DNA of 64,000 nt from the NCBI RefSeq assembly GCF_030717945.1, contig NZ_JAVAIM010000001.1, forward strand, positions 247,131 through 311,130, written 5' to 3'. This stretch comes from Qipengyuania profundimaris. Lineage in GTDB: Bacteria; Pseudomonadota; Alphaproteobacteria; Sphingomonadales; Sphingomonadaceae. Of the stretch, positions 1-9,383 are shown one piece after another. The notes under the pieces were generated by a model, which was given only the letters and a program-made list of their open reading frames with translations, was not told the origin of the DNA and searched no databases. Each line of letters starts with the position of its first letter. Position 1 is the stretch's first letter. The position numbers and the translations under genes are program-made.

Positions 1-96
1 AACAAGGAAGCAGCGCTTCTTGCCGCATTCTTCGCCGGCGATGATGTGAAGCCTGTGCTCGAAGATGCAAGAAACGCTTTAAAGGCTGAACTTTAA
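1..96 (+). CDS. C-terminal end of an unidentified protein (partial)
   Basis: The window opens inside a gene. Frame 1 is open from base 1 to a TAA at 94-96 and gives 31 residues ending in NALKAEL. The fragment is rich in Ala, Leu and charged residues and looks helical, but it is too short to name a family. The GTG of the next gene follows the stop directly, so the two genes are probably cotranscribed. Confidence 0.6.
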   Translation, partial: NKEAALLAAFFAGDDVKPVLEDARNALKAEL

Positions 97-1032
97 GTGA
101 CTCGCACCAAGATCCTCCAGCATCTCCGCCAAGCCAGCGAGCTGCTGTTCTTCGCAGCGCTCACTTTGCTCGCCGCGCCTGCCAGCGCCCAGAATGGCGA
201 CCCCGTCGAGGTGGAGGCGCGGATCGAAGTGATCGGGATCCAGTCGGACATCATGATCGAGGATGGCGACGAATTCGACAGCTCTGGCTACGGCATCCGC
301 GGCGATCTGTCGCTCGATTGGAGCCTGAGTCCGCGGACGACTGCCCGGATCGAAGTGGATGCGGGGGTGTTCGACTACGAGGGCCTCAATCGCGACACGC
401 TGACCAGCTACGGGGTCTCCGCAAGCATCGAACACGAAGTGTCGGAGACGGTAACGGTCCGGCTCCGCGCGCGCAGGATCGAGAATATCGCCGTGCTGGA
501 GGCGTTCAGCGCCGACCAGACCTCCGTCGCAGCCCGAGTGGAATGGTCGAAAGGCAACGACCGTGTCCGCGTCGAAGCCGATTATCGGCAACGCGAATAT
601 GACACGACGCGTGCCGGAACCGGCGAGGGCTATCGCGTCGCTGTTGAGTACAATCGCCGCTTCGGCTCCTATCACTGGCTCCGCTTCGACGCGCGCGTCG
701 AGGAAATGACCAGCGACGACGAGGAGCGCCGCAGCTACGATCGACGCGTTGTGCGTTTGAAGTATAGCCATCCGGTCACGCGGATGCTGAGGGTTCGCCC
801 ATCAATCGAATACCGGGAATGGGATTACGCCGGCCGTATCGCGCGAGGCGATCCCGATCGCTCCCTGCGCGAAGACAGCTATGTCGCCCCGGCAGTCGAC
901 CTGTCATACGGCCACTGGAATCGCGGCCCTTATGCCCGGGCGAGCGCCGAGTACCGCTTCAGGGACTCAAACGATTCCCGTAACGATATGGATGGCGCAA
1001 GGTTCGGCCTCGTGGTCGGCTACCGCTTCTAA
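97..1032 (+). CDS. Outer-membrane beta-barrel protein
   Basis: A 311-residue protein that starts with GTG immediately after the upstream stop. Residues 1-32 form a signal peptide (hydrophobic FFAALTLLAAP, then a probable ASA-Q cleavage site). The mature part alternates polar and aromatic residues in strand-like blocks separated by acidic turns, and it ends in YRF. A C-terminal Phe is the usual Gram-negative outer-membrane assembly signal. No enzymatic motif is visible. It converges on the polyglutamate-synthase-like operon, with 125 bases between the two stop codons. A role as the outer-membrane channel of that system is possible but rests on position alone. Confidence 0.75.
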   Translation: MTRTKILQHLRQASELLFFAALTLLAAPASAQNGDPVEVEARIEVIGIQSDIMIEDGDEFDSSGYGIRGDLSLDWSLSPRTTARIEVDAGVFDYEGLNRDTLTSYGVSASIEHEVSETVTVRLRARRIENIAVLEAFSADQTSVAARVEWSKGNDRVRVEADYRQREYDTTRAGTGEGYRVAVEYNRRFGSYHWLRFDARVEEMTSDDEERRSYDRRVVRLKYSHPVTRMLRVRPSIEYREWDYAGRIARGDPDRSLREDSYVAPAVDLSYGHWNRGPYARASAEYRFRDSNDSRNDMDGARFGLVVGYRF

Positions 1033-1157
1033 CGCCCTCATTCATGGTTATGGAGAGGGTTGCCAGCTTAGCCGACAGCAATCTCTAGATACGCAGCGAA
1101 CAAGACGTCTTAGCCAAATGAGACGTTTCGTCATCCCACTACCAACCTGGCTTCTGC

Positions 1158-4100
1158 CTATGCCGCGCGGCGCTCGCGCCGTGCCTTGATCGACTTCGCG
1201 AGCCAGCCACCCTTCTGTCGTGACGTCAATTCCTTCAGCTCTGCTGCGGCGCGCTGGTTGGAGATCTGCTCGGCAATCAGCGAGGCATAGATGCGGTCCG
1301 AGGCCTTGCGCCGGCGCACCGCATCGCCTGCATCGATGAATGCCTCCACTGTGGTGACGAGGCTGGAACCGATCTGGGCCAGCCGGCCGCCGGATGCCCC
1401 CTCCCCGCCGACAGTTTCGATCGACAGGCCGGACAGCTTCTCCATCTGCTCGTTCAGACGTGCCTCGAGCACATCGCATTGCGCGGCAGAGAGCGCAGCC
1501 TGCATGCCTTGCTCGCGCAATTCGGCCAGCACGGCGCGCAATTCCGCCTCGCTCAGGATCCCGAATTCGTGGAAGCTGGCGAGCATGCGATAGCCGCGTT
1601 CGACCGTAGCCGGGTCCTCCTCGCGCAGCTGCTGGCACGCTTTCGAGGCCGCTTCCCAGGCCTGCCAGCGATAGACCCAGTCGAGCCCAGTGCCCTTGAT
1701 GTTCTGCATGCCCATGATGCGATTGAGCAGGCCCGGCGGCGTGTTTGCGGCTACCAGCCGCACGATCGCTTCGCCCTTCATGTAATAGTCGCGCACCGGG
1801 ACAAGCTTCGCGTGAAAAGCCTTATGCAACAAGGCGCGCATCGCCTGATCCTGCGCTGCAGGGTTGCCGCCGCCCGCCACGGCCCGCTCGATAGCGAGGT
1901 ATTCACGGTGCAGCGCCGCCATTGCCTCATAGTGGGTATGGATTGCGTCGGCGTGATCGACCTTCGTCAGAACCTCCCGCAGTTTGCCAGCCTTCGCGGC
2001 TGCAATCGCGTCCTGCGGCGCGAGCTTGTGCGCTTGCGGGGCAAGCATCGCCACTAGCAGGCCGTCGAGCGCGCTCTGGCTGAGCGGAATACGCTGATGG
2101 CGGGCCAACGCGCGCAGGTGCTCGAGCGGCGCGACATCCTTTGCAACGAGGCTCAGCGATGTCGCATATTCCGCCCATTCCTCCTCGATAAAGCCTAGCA
2201 GGCCCTCGATATTGCTACCGATCAGGAAATGCCGGTCGGCAGCCACGTCGCGCACGAGCATACGCGCGAACACGCGGCTGCGCGGCACACGGTCGGCCCG
2301 GTTGTTGACCACGGTGGTAACGAAGATCTCGGGGTCTTTCTCGAGGTCGTGATCGGCAAAGCCCATGCGGGTCCAGTTGCCCATTGCGCCGAAGCGTTCG
2401 TTGGCCGACATGCCCATGACGAATTGCAGGCTGCGCCCATCTATATCCGCGCGCGGATAGGTCTTGAGGACGCCCAGGTCGGCGACGACGCGGTCGGACA
2501 TTTCCTTGACGCAGAAATCGGGCTCGAGGCCCAGCTCGTCGCCCATCGCGGTGACCAGCGCGATGTTGAAAGGGTGCTCTTCATAGGGGAACCGGTCGAG
2601 CAGGTTCTTGTGAATCAGCCCGGCCTCTTTCCAGCCGACCGAACGCATGCGCGTGCCCGCCTTGTCCGCCCCCTCGGCCAGGATCGGTAGCATTTCCTCC
2701 TCGGTTGTCAGCAGCGTCGAATCGTGCGGGATGAACTCGCACATGACCTCGGGAATGTTGCGCCCGGCGGGGCCCTGCACGTCCTCGTGATCGGGGTAAG
2801 TGTTCGTGATGGTCCCGATATCGTCGCGCATCCAGTCTTGCTGCAGCACGCGGACATAGGAGGGGTTGAGACCCATGCATTCCCACAGGAACACGCGCGC
2901 TTTCAGCCCACGCGAGGTCTTGAGCAGGTTGAACTGCTCCCAGATCGTCGCCTTGTCGTAAGGGCGGAAGAGAAACATCTCGGTCAGCTCGCCATAGGGA
3001 TTGCCGAGCAGGAACATCGCCTCGCAGCCGGTCGTCTTGGAGACGATTGAGGGGCCGAGCGCGTTGATCAGGCCCGCCTTCAGCCGCTCCGTCCCCGACT
3101 TCCCGCGTGTCCCCCAGCCGCCGAGCACCAGAGACAGCCCGTCGCGCAGTCGCCGCGCCTGCCAGCCGAGCCATATATGCCGTCCGAGAAACCAGGTGCT
3201 CGCCAGCACCACGAAGACACCGAGTTCGACGAGATTGTTGGCGAAGACGGTCGAAACGTAGGCCGAAGCGCGGTCCCAGAAAATCGGTAGAGCGGCAAAA
3301 ATGCCGCCGGCGCTGTAGAGCTTGATGATATGCGGGGTCGGCCTACCCGCCGTGTCGTGATACGCCCGGAAGGCAAGGTCGAGGCCGAGTTCGCGGAGCC
3401 TGGCGACGTAGGCCTCGGGGTCGCGATTGCGCAGGCTCGCCAACTCGGGAAAGCTACGCGTTACGGTCCAGAAAGCCTTCATCCGGGTAGGAAACCCGGC
3501 AGGCGCCGTTATTTCGGTTATCCCCGCGCTGGTGAATATCTTGGTCGTGCCGCCGCGGTCGAGCGCGGATAGCACCTGATCGACCAATGGGAGGTAATTG
3601 CGCCAGCCCCCCTCGCCGCTTTCGAACAGCGGTTCGCCCGGCACCTTGGTCGGGGCGAGTTCGGCCATCCGCGCGCTCGGCGCGATCAGGCTGCCGTGAT
3701 AATGGCGACCCTTGGTGTGATAGAACGCCTGGCGCTTGTCGGTCGCGCTATGGCGGCCCTCGAACAGCATCCGCCATGCGCGGCGGCGGAAATATTCTCC
3801 GCGCTGGATCGACGGCATCAGGCCCGATTTCAGCGCAAGGCCGAAATCGCGCTGCGCCAGCACCGCCATCACCCGGCCGACCTTGTCCTCATCCTCGGCC
3901 AGCCATTGACGCAGCGCCGGGATCCTTCGCACCGCCCCTTCGCGCATCGGATGAACCGTGTCGGCCAGATTGCGGCCGATCTCCCGTGCCTCAGGATTGG
4001 TCCAGAACCAGATGCGCTCACGTACCTCGTCGCTCCAGCGCCATAACCTCGGCGAGGGATTGCGATCCCGAAGCCCTTCGACCGCGCCCAGCAACTGTCC

Positions 4101-5315
4101 GACCAGTGCTGCGGGAGCAGTGCCCGTGTCGCTGGCGGCATGTTGTGCGATATCGGCACAGGCTTCCAGCGCGATCCGCAGGACGAATTCGTCTTCGTCC
4201 CGCTTCAGGGTCGATGCGATCGCCCGCAGGTAGAGGTTCGCGCTGAGCGCTTCTAAAGTGGGGACAGGCGCAGCGAAAAGCGCGGCCCGAACCTGGGCGT
4301 CCTCGTCGCGCAGCAGGTCCTTGGCAGCCTGCGCGGCGCGGCCTGGAGGCAGGATGGGGAGGCATTCTGCCACCACCTGCCGCACGGCCCCGTCGGGGTC
4401 GTTGCACAGAAGGTCGAAGGCGATCTGCAAACGGTTCAATGTGTGGAGGAGGCTCGCAATTCGCCGCACAAGGTGGCGGCGAACGAAAACCTCGCCATCG
4501 CGTTGCGCAGGCGCTTTAGTTTCGAGATCGACTGCCAGCCTCCGCTCAACGAGCGAATGTACGGTATGCGGCGAAAGGGCGAACATGACGTCGAACGCCT
4601 CGCACTGGGTCCAGACATCTTCGGAAAGATCGAGACACGCCCGTCGCGTCGCGCTGAGCACGGCGTCGAGCCACAGCCCGCCCGTTCTCGTCGGCAGGTT
4701 CTCGGCGATGCGCCGCATGCAGGCGTGCGCTGCCCGGCGAATACGGGCATCGCCGTGCCAACTCCGTGTCGCCGGAAGGAGGACCTCGAAAATCTCGGTC
4801 ATGGTCTCGCCTTCGGTCAGCGCAAGATCGTAACCGACCGCTTCACCGGCGACCCAGCCAAGCCGCTCGAGCGCGAAAGCCAGAACGCGCTCGCGCTCAC
4901 CAAGGCGCTTGGTGAAACGCTCCACCACGGCATCGGCATCGAAGAAGTCCCGCGTGGCCTGTTCGTCGCGCCTGATCTGGCGGCCGCGCGAGCCGAGCGC
5001 CCGGGCGAAATCGAGGATCGCGGCCCGCTGTTCCGCCGTGTCGAGGGCACTGGCAAAGCGCGACTGGAAGCGCTCTTCCGCCTTGGTCAGCCGGGCGATC
5101 TCATCGCGTTGCAACAGGCAGAAATCGGCAAGGACCGTCGCGTGGCGAGCAGGCGGCAGGGCGTCGCCCCGCTCTCCGGCATAAGCGAGGATTTCCTCGC
5201 GCAAGTCGGCATAGACCGGCAGCAGCTTGTCTGCGAAGCCACGATCGAGGCGCTTGCCCAGTGGAACCTTGACCGGTCGCGCCTGTGCCACATCGATATT
5301 GGCCGCCGCATTCAT
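1158..5315 (-). CDS. pgsB: PgsB/CapB-type polyglutamate ligase with large HEAT-like N-terminal extension
   Basis: A 1385-residue protein. Residues 1-680 are helical with HEAT-like pairs, for example around 300-350. A membrane segment lies near 693-717. It is followed by a Mur-ligase-type ATP-binding core with GTRGKSGT at 735-742, SKTTGCEAMF at 759-768, then NTYPDHEDVQGP and GNWTRMGFADHD. These match the PgsB/CapB family, which activates a carboxylate with ATP and joins glutamate by gamma-amide bonds at the inner membrane. A helical C-terminal extension of about 270 residues follows. Bacillus PgsB is only about 390 residues, so both ends are additions. I chose ATG 5315 because it overlaps the upstream stop (ATGA); the frame stays open further upstream without support. 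The polymer made is not known. Confidence 0.8.
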   Translation of the reverse strand: MNAAANIDVAQARPVKVPLGKRLDRGFADKLLPVYADLREEILAYAGERGDALPPARHATVLADFCLLQRDEIARLTKAEERFQSRFASALDTAEQRAAILDFARALGSRGRQIRRDEQATRDFFDADAVVERFTKRLGERERVLAFALERLGWVAGEAVGYDLALTEGETMTEIFEVLLPATRSWHGDARIRRAAHACMRRIAENLPTRTGGLWLDAVLSATRRACLDLSEDVWTQCEAFDVMFALSPHTVHSLVERRLAVDLETKAPAQRDGEVFVRRHLVRRIASLLHTLNRLQIAFDLLCNDPDGAVRQVVAECLPILPPGRAAQAAKDLLRDEDAQVRAALFAAPVPTLEALSANLYLRAIASTLKRDEDEFVLRIALEACADIAQHAASDTGTAPAALVGQLLGAVEGLRDRNPSPRLWRWSDEVRERIWFWTNPEAREIGRNLADTVHPMREGAVRRIPALRQWLAEDEDKVGRVMAVLAQRDFGLALKSGLMPSIQRGEYFRRRAWRMLFEGRHSATDKRQAFYHTKGRHYHGSLIAPSARMAELAPTKVPGEPLFESGEGGWRNYLPLVDQVLSALDRGGTTKIFTSAGITEITAPAGFPTRMKAFWTVTRSFPELASLRNRDPEAYVARLRELGLDLAFRAYHDTAGRPTPHIIKLYSAGGIFAALPIFWDRASAYVSTVFANNLVELGVFVVLASTWFLGRHIWLGWQARRLRDGLSLVLGGWGTRGKSGTERLKAGLINALGPSIVSKTTGCEAMFLLGNPYGELTEMFLFRPYDKATIWEQFNLLKTSRGLKARVFLWECMGLNPSYVRVLQQDWMRDDIGTITNTYPDHEDVQGPAGRNIPEVMCEFIPHDSTLLTTEEEMLPILAEGADKAGTRMRSVGWKEAGLIHKNLLDRFPYEEHPFNIALVTAMGDELGLEPDFCVKEMSDRVVADLGVLKTYPRADIDGRSLQFVMGMSANERFGAMGNWTRMGFADHDLEKDPEIFVTTVVNNRADRVPRSRVFARMLVRDVAADRHFLIGSNIEGLLGFIEEEWAEYATSLSLVAKDVAPLEHLRALARHQRIPLSQSALDGLLVAMLAPQAHKLAPQDAIAAAKAGKLREVLTKVDHADAIHTHYEAMAALHREYLAIERAVAGGGNPAAQDQAMRALLHKAFHAKLVPVRDYYMKGEAIVRLVAANTPPGLLNRIMGMQNIKGTGLDWVYRWQAWEAASKACQQLREEDPATVERGYRMLASFHEFGILSEAELRAVLAELREQGMQAALSAAQCDVLEARLNEQMEKLSGLSIETVGGEGASGGRLAQIGSSLVTTVEAFIDAGDAVRRRKASDRIYASLIAEQISNQRAAAELKELTSRQKGGWLAKSIKARRERRAA

Positions 5316-6082
5316 GCCGCCGTGTCCTCGAGGCACGCAACGAAGGTTTCGAGAAGCGTCTCGTCGCTCAGCATCGCCTCTCGCAGGTCGGCAGACAGTT
5401 CGATATGCGCAAAGCGTGCGCCGCCTGCCTCGCGCAAGGCTTTCCCCTGGGCATTGCCCTCTCCCCCCAGTTCGTTCGCTTCGGCGGGATAGAGCAGCAC
5501 CGCGCGTGGAGCGAGAGCGCGGCTCAGGCAATCCGCGAGATCGAGTGTATCGGGACCCGGCGAAGGCGATCCGTTGCTCACAATCGCCGCAGCTTCCTCC
5601 GCCCGCGATGTAGAGCGCTTCGCGCCATCGAACCCATGCAATTGAACGATGAGACCATCCGGGAACCGATCGGAGAATCCCAGCGCAAATTGCGTAAACA
5701 GATGCTCGCTTTCCCGCGCGACATCGAGCGCCTCGCACCCGTCGCTCCCATCACGTGCGACTGTGTTCTGCGCGGCAACCGCTGCGCGGCTGTGCGCGAA
5801 AACACGCAGCGCCAGCTCACCCGTGCCACGATCGTGAAAGGCGTGAGGGGCGGTGATCGCAAGCGGGACTACCGCGCCCTTGCGGAGCCGATACTCGCCG
5901 CCGCCACCGCAATGGCGCGTGTCACGCAACACGATGAACTTGTCCTCTTCAGTCCGGGTCAGCCTGAGTTTTGCCGCATCGCGCTCTTGCAGGGCTTCCT
6001 GCGCGAAATACGCACGCGCATTCTCGCTGCTGCATGCACTAGCTGCGAAGCCGGTTAGCAAGAGGATAGCCCAACGGATCAT
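5312..6082 (-). CDS. Lipoprotein, putative amidohydrolase/polyglutamate-hydrolase-like
   Basis: A 256-residue protein. Residues 1-16 are hydrophobic and lead to a lipobox-like ASAC with Cys17 as the lipidation site, so it is predicted to sit in the periplasm or on the outer membrane. Two histidine-bearing motifs stand out: APHAFHDRGTG (78-88) and VQLHGFD (146-152). Their spacing resembles zinc-dependent N-formylglutamate amidohydrolase or polyglutamate hydrolase folds, where paired His residues bind metal. That assignment comes from motif resemblance only. The gene overlaps its neighbours on both sides by ATGA, directly upstream of the ligase gene, which fits a role in trimming or releasing the polymer. 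Confidence 0.6.
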   Translation of the reverse strand: MIRWAILLLTGFAASACSSENARAYFAQEALQERDAAKLRLTRTEEDKFIVLRDTRHCGGGGEYRLRKGAVVPLAITAPHAFHDRGTGELALRVFAHSRAAVAAQNTVARDGSDGCEALDVARESEHLFTQFALGFSDRFPDGLIVQLHGFDGAKRSTSRAEEAAAIVSNGSPSPGPDTLDLADCLSRALAPRAVLLYPAEANELGGEGNAQGKALREAGGARFAHIELSADLREAMLSDETLLETFVACLEDTAA

Positions 6083-6843
6083 GACTCGGCCTCTTCGGCG
6101 GCTCTGTCGGCTTCGTAGATCACGAGGGCTTCGTAGTCGCGCCCTTCGATCCCGACGGGACCGACAGGGCGCCAGAGATTGCCGGCGAGATTGGCGATCT
6201 CGGACTCGGACAACATTTCGGGCGGGAATGGACTGAAGGCGGTCAGGGCCGCGCGCTCCCCCCTGCTGCGACGCAGGAACACGGCGCGTCCGTCACCGGC
6301 GGAAACGGGACGCTGCTCGTAAAGCCGCGCATCGACGCCCGCGACCAGGTTCTCGGCATCCTCAAGCGTGACGTCCACACGCGTGAAAGGTTCATCATCT
6401 TGAATGACGAGCTGATCTTGGCCCCAAATCTCCTGTTCGCCTGCGCGGTAGAACCGACGCGCGCGACCGTCGGCCAGATATCCATCGTCACGGCCGGAGA
6501 GGAGTGTCCGCTCATACTGCGCTATCTGTGCGCCCTGCGCATCGAACAGGGCAACCCGCAATGTGTAGAATGCGCCTTCGGAAGCTTTTGAGGGATCTGC
6601 CACAGCCGCATGTGCTAGAAGCTTCACCTCGTCGGCTGGCTGCGACAAGACGAAGGTCATCGGCCTGTCGCGCTCCAGTCGATAGGCCAGCGTTCTACCC
6701 GCAATGCGCAGGTCCATCTGCGTCGAGATTTGAGCTGCGACAAGATAACGCGCCAATGGCACCGCCCAAGCCCATCCCCCATAGGCGGCGAGAGCCGCGA
6801 GGATGGCGAACACTATACCGCGACCGAAGAAGGTCAGGCTCAT
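6079..6843 (-). CDS. Membrane-anchored periplasmic protein of the polyglutamate-synthase-like operon
   Basis: A 254-residue protein with one N-terminal membrane segment (about residues 9-33, rich in Ala, Ile and Trp). The remainder is soluble, probably beta-rich and periplasmic, with many acidic and aromatic residues. I recognise no family. It overlaps both neighbours by ATGA. It is not a PgsA/CapA protein, since it lacks the metallophosphoesterase-like motifs of that family. It occupies a similar place in the locus, so it may be a functional substitute as an accessory or export subunit; this is inference. Confidence 0.65.
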   Translation of the reverse strand: MSLTFFGRGIVFAILAALAAYGGWAWAVPLARYLVAAQISTQMDLRIAGRTLAYRLERDRPMTFVLSQPADEVKLLAHAAVADPSKASEGAFYTLRVALFDAQGAQIAQYERTLLSGRDDGYLADGRARRFYRAGEQEIWGQDQLVIQDDEPFTRVDVTLEDAENLVAGVDARLYEQRPVSAGDGRAVFLRRSRGERAALTAFSPFPPEMLSESEIANLAGNLWRPVGPVGIEGRDYEALVIYEADRAAEEAES

Positions 6844-9383
6844 TGCGCGCCGCCTCCGTAGTTGAGCACCCAGCCGATCGCGGAGCGGCGCCCGGTCGTG
6901 GCGACATAATAGCGCTCGGCCTGCGCCGGACGCGCTTCATATCCCGCAAAAGCTCGACTTCCGTCAGCTACTTCGGCGCGGATACCGGCCTCGCGCAATG
7001 ATGACGCGAGCTTCCCGAGTTCGGAATACTCTGGCCCCAAGGCATCCTGCACTAGCAGGACTTCGGGCCTTCCTTCGGGAAAGGCAGCACCCTTGGGCCG
7101 CTGGCGCAGGTGGAACGAAAAGGCTTCCTCCGGCCCGTCCTGCTGCCGAACGATTTCCTGCCAGAGCACCGTCATAGCCGAGCGCGGCGAGCGGGAAAAA
7201 CCGTCGGGCTGCGCTGCAACCAGCAAAACATCGCTTGCCCAGTTGCGATGCACAGCGACGCCGAGCCGGGCGGCTTTGCCATAGCCTTCCTCGCGCCAGG
7301 TAAGCACGCTCTTGGCGAGGGGCGCACCTTCGGCGATGAATATCTGGCCCTCGTCCCGCTGACCCGAAAAGAGCGTCCAGTGAGTGCGGCCTCCGAGCGT
7401 GCATCGCGCAACTCCGAAGCCTGCGGTCATGGCAGATGCGCGTGCATGCGTAGCAACTTGTCCTTCGCGCACAGAGGCAATGAAGGGCTCGGCGACTTCA
7501 TACCGCACGAAGGCGAGGCGCTCGACGTCCCGCCATTTCGGCGCCGCATCGTCGTTGGCCACGAGGCGACAGGCGGCACCGTCGCGTAGGCGCGGGACAC
7601 GCATGGCGGCGAGCCCTTCGAGCGCCGCGTCGCTCAGCGAAATAGCGGCACGATCCTCACCCCCATTGCGCGCACCGATATCGATGCCGGCACGGATATC
7701 CGGCACTGCGGCCTCCAGGCTTGGGAGATCGAGGACACCGGCCGATGCATTGGCATAGGCGATCTCGGAGGTTTCGCCCGCACCGGCCTGCAATTCGAGC
7801 AGGACGGTGTCGCTGGCATCGGCGAATACATCGGCGACACTGGGCCCAGCGATCGTCCCGGCGCCTCCGGGCGCCGAGATGACGAGCCACCGTGCATCGA
7901 GCTGTCGCCTTAGTACCAAGGCGGCCACGCCGAGACCGGGCCGGCTTGCCGGATCGCGGAGGACGATAGCTGCATCGCGGGATGCCGACGGGTCGAACAG
8001 CAGCATTTCGTGGCCGGCGTCATCGGCCCGGACAACCGCCAGACGACCATCGCCGACCGCCATCAACCGCCAGCCCTCTGCCTGCATGTCGAAATCGGGA
8101 GAGGATGCGGGCACCCCTTGCTGCAAGGCATAGACCAGCTCCGCCAGATCTGCACGCGCAGTATCCGACAATGGCGCCGCCTTGCCCGAGACACTGCGGA
8201 TATGCGCGTCGCCGATTGCGTCCACGACGAGGATCTCGATGCGCTCTTCGCTGCGTGACACCCGGTCCACCTCGGCCATCTGTGCGCCGCCTGGGACGCG
8301 CGAGACCGCCGCCGACAGCGCGAAGCCGACGATATTGCCGAAGACGGCGCCCATGAAACTGACTTGCAAGGTCGAGCGAGCGAGGCGCGGGAAGATGTTC
8401 TTATCGTGTGCCTTGATCGCAATGAGCGTAGAAAGCAGGTAGCCGAAGCCGTAGAAGTCGGTCGTCTTCACATCGTAGCCCTGCCAGACGATGAACCAGC
8501 CAAGCGCCATCTTCCAGGCGAAGCTGATGTTGAAGAACAGCAGCAGCTTGCGTCCACCCTCGATCGTCGCATTGGCCATGCTCGGCAACTTCAGGACCAG
8601 CCGCGCGATTACGTAGATCACGATCGCCTCGAGGAACGACGTGAGGATCTTGGTCGGCTGGTACCACTGCAGCGCAATCAGCGCTGGGATCAGGATGCCC
8701 GAGAAATCCCAGCCGTAGCGCACGTTCATATGGCTCGCGATCAGCGCCGTTAGCGTCAGGATGATATAGGCCTTCGGGCTGGCCAGGATCGAGCTGGCGA
8801 GCCCTTCGTACATATAGGTCACCGCGCTCATGCGGAAATTGGTGAACTCCATCAGGCCGTAGCGGACCACCAGATAGGTGATCCCCATCGTCACGACGGC
8901 AGCGCCCAGCCCACGCACGAGGCCGGGCTTCCAGAACTGGTTTGCCAGCAGCGAGATGATGACAAGCCCGAAGCTCTGGAGATTGTCGCGCCAGTCGAAG
9001 CGGCGATCGAAACTGGTCTCCAGCCACCCGGCGAATTCGGGCAGGATATAGCCGTCCATCACGAGGCGTACGGCAATGCTGGCGAGGATAAGGCCCATGA
9101 AGCGGTCGCGCCCGAACAGGCTGGGATAACGACCGCGGCTCAGCTTTTCGGAGAACAGCCATACGAGCGCGTAGGCGAGGACTGCCTCCAGAATGATCAC
9201 GAAGCCGGCCACCGGCTTCACGATCAGCAACGGCACGATATAGCCCGGCACGACCAGGCCGGAGAGGACCCAGCCGTAGCGCAGGTTGAAAAAGCACAGC
9301 ACGAACACCCCGACCCACACGGTCGTGATGATCGAGCTGACGAGGCCGCCCTCGGGAAAAATGGCGAGCGGGAAGAAGCTCAT
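6840..9383 (-). CDS. pgsC: Duplicated PgsC/CapC-type membrane protein with large C-terminal domain
   Basis: An 847-residue protein. Residues 1-360 are about ten hydrophobic segments and contain two copies of a PgsC-like unit: NLRYGWVLSG at 33-42 and NVRYGWDFSG at 220-229, each followed by a similar hydrophobic stretch. PgsC/CapC is the small membrane partner of PgsB, normally about 150 residues, so this is a tandem duplication. Residues 370-847 are a soluble domain. Around 473-520 (IVLRD, then ISAPGGAGT, then VFADAS) it resembles the downstream lipoprotein around 50-98 (IVLRD, ITAPHAFHDRGTG, VFAHSR), but without the His residues. It overlaps both neighbouring genes by ATGA. Confidence 0.75.
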   Translation of the reverse strand: MSFFPLAIFPEGGLVSSIITTVWVGVFVLCFFNLRYGWVLSGLVVPGYIVPLLIVKPVAGFVIILEAVLAYALVWLFSEKLSRGRYPSLFGRDRFMGLILASIAVRLVMDGYILPEFAGWLETSFDRRFDWRDNLQSFGLVIISLLANQFWKPGLVRGLGAAVVTMGITYLVVRYGLMEFTNFRMSAVTYMYEGLASSILASPKAYIILTLTALIASHMNVRYGWDFSGILIPALIALQWYQPTKILTSFLEAIVIYVIARLVLKLPSMANATIEGGRKLLLFFNISFAWKMALGWFIVWQGYDVKTTDFYGFGYLLSTLIAIKAHDKNIFPRLARSTLQVSFMGAVFGNIVGFALSAAVSRVPGGAQMAEVDRVSRSEERIEILVVDAIGDAHIRSVSGKAAPLSDTARADLAELVYALQQGVPASSPDFDMQAEGWRLMAVGDGRLAVVRADDAGHEMLLFDPSASRDAAIVLRDPASRPGLGVAALVLRRQLDARWLVISAPGGAGTIAGPSVADVFADASDTVLLELQAGAGETSEIAYANASAGVLDLPSLEAAVPDIRAGIDIGARNGGEDRAAISLSDAALEGLAAMRVPRLRDGAACRLVANDDAAPKWRDVERLAFVRYEVAEPFIASVREGQVATHARASAMTAGFGVARCTLGGRTHWTLFSGQRDEGQIFIAEGAPLAKSVLTWREEGYGKAARLGVAVHRNWASDVLLVAAQPDGFSRSPRSAMTVLWQEIVRQQDGPEEAFSFHLRQRPKGAAFPEGRPEVLLVQDALGPEYSELGKLASSLREAGIRAEVADGSRAFAGYEARPAQAERYYVATTGRRSAIGWVLNYGGGAQ

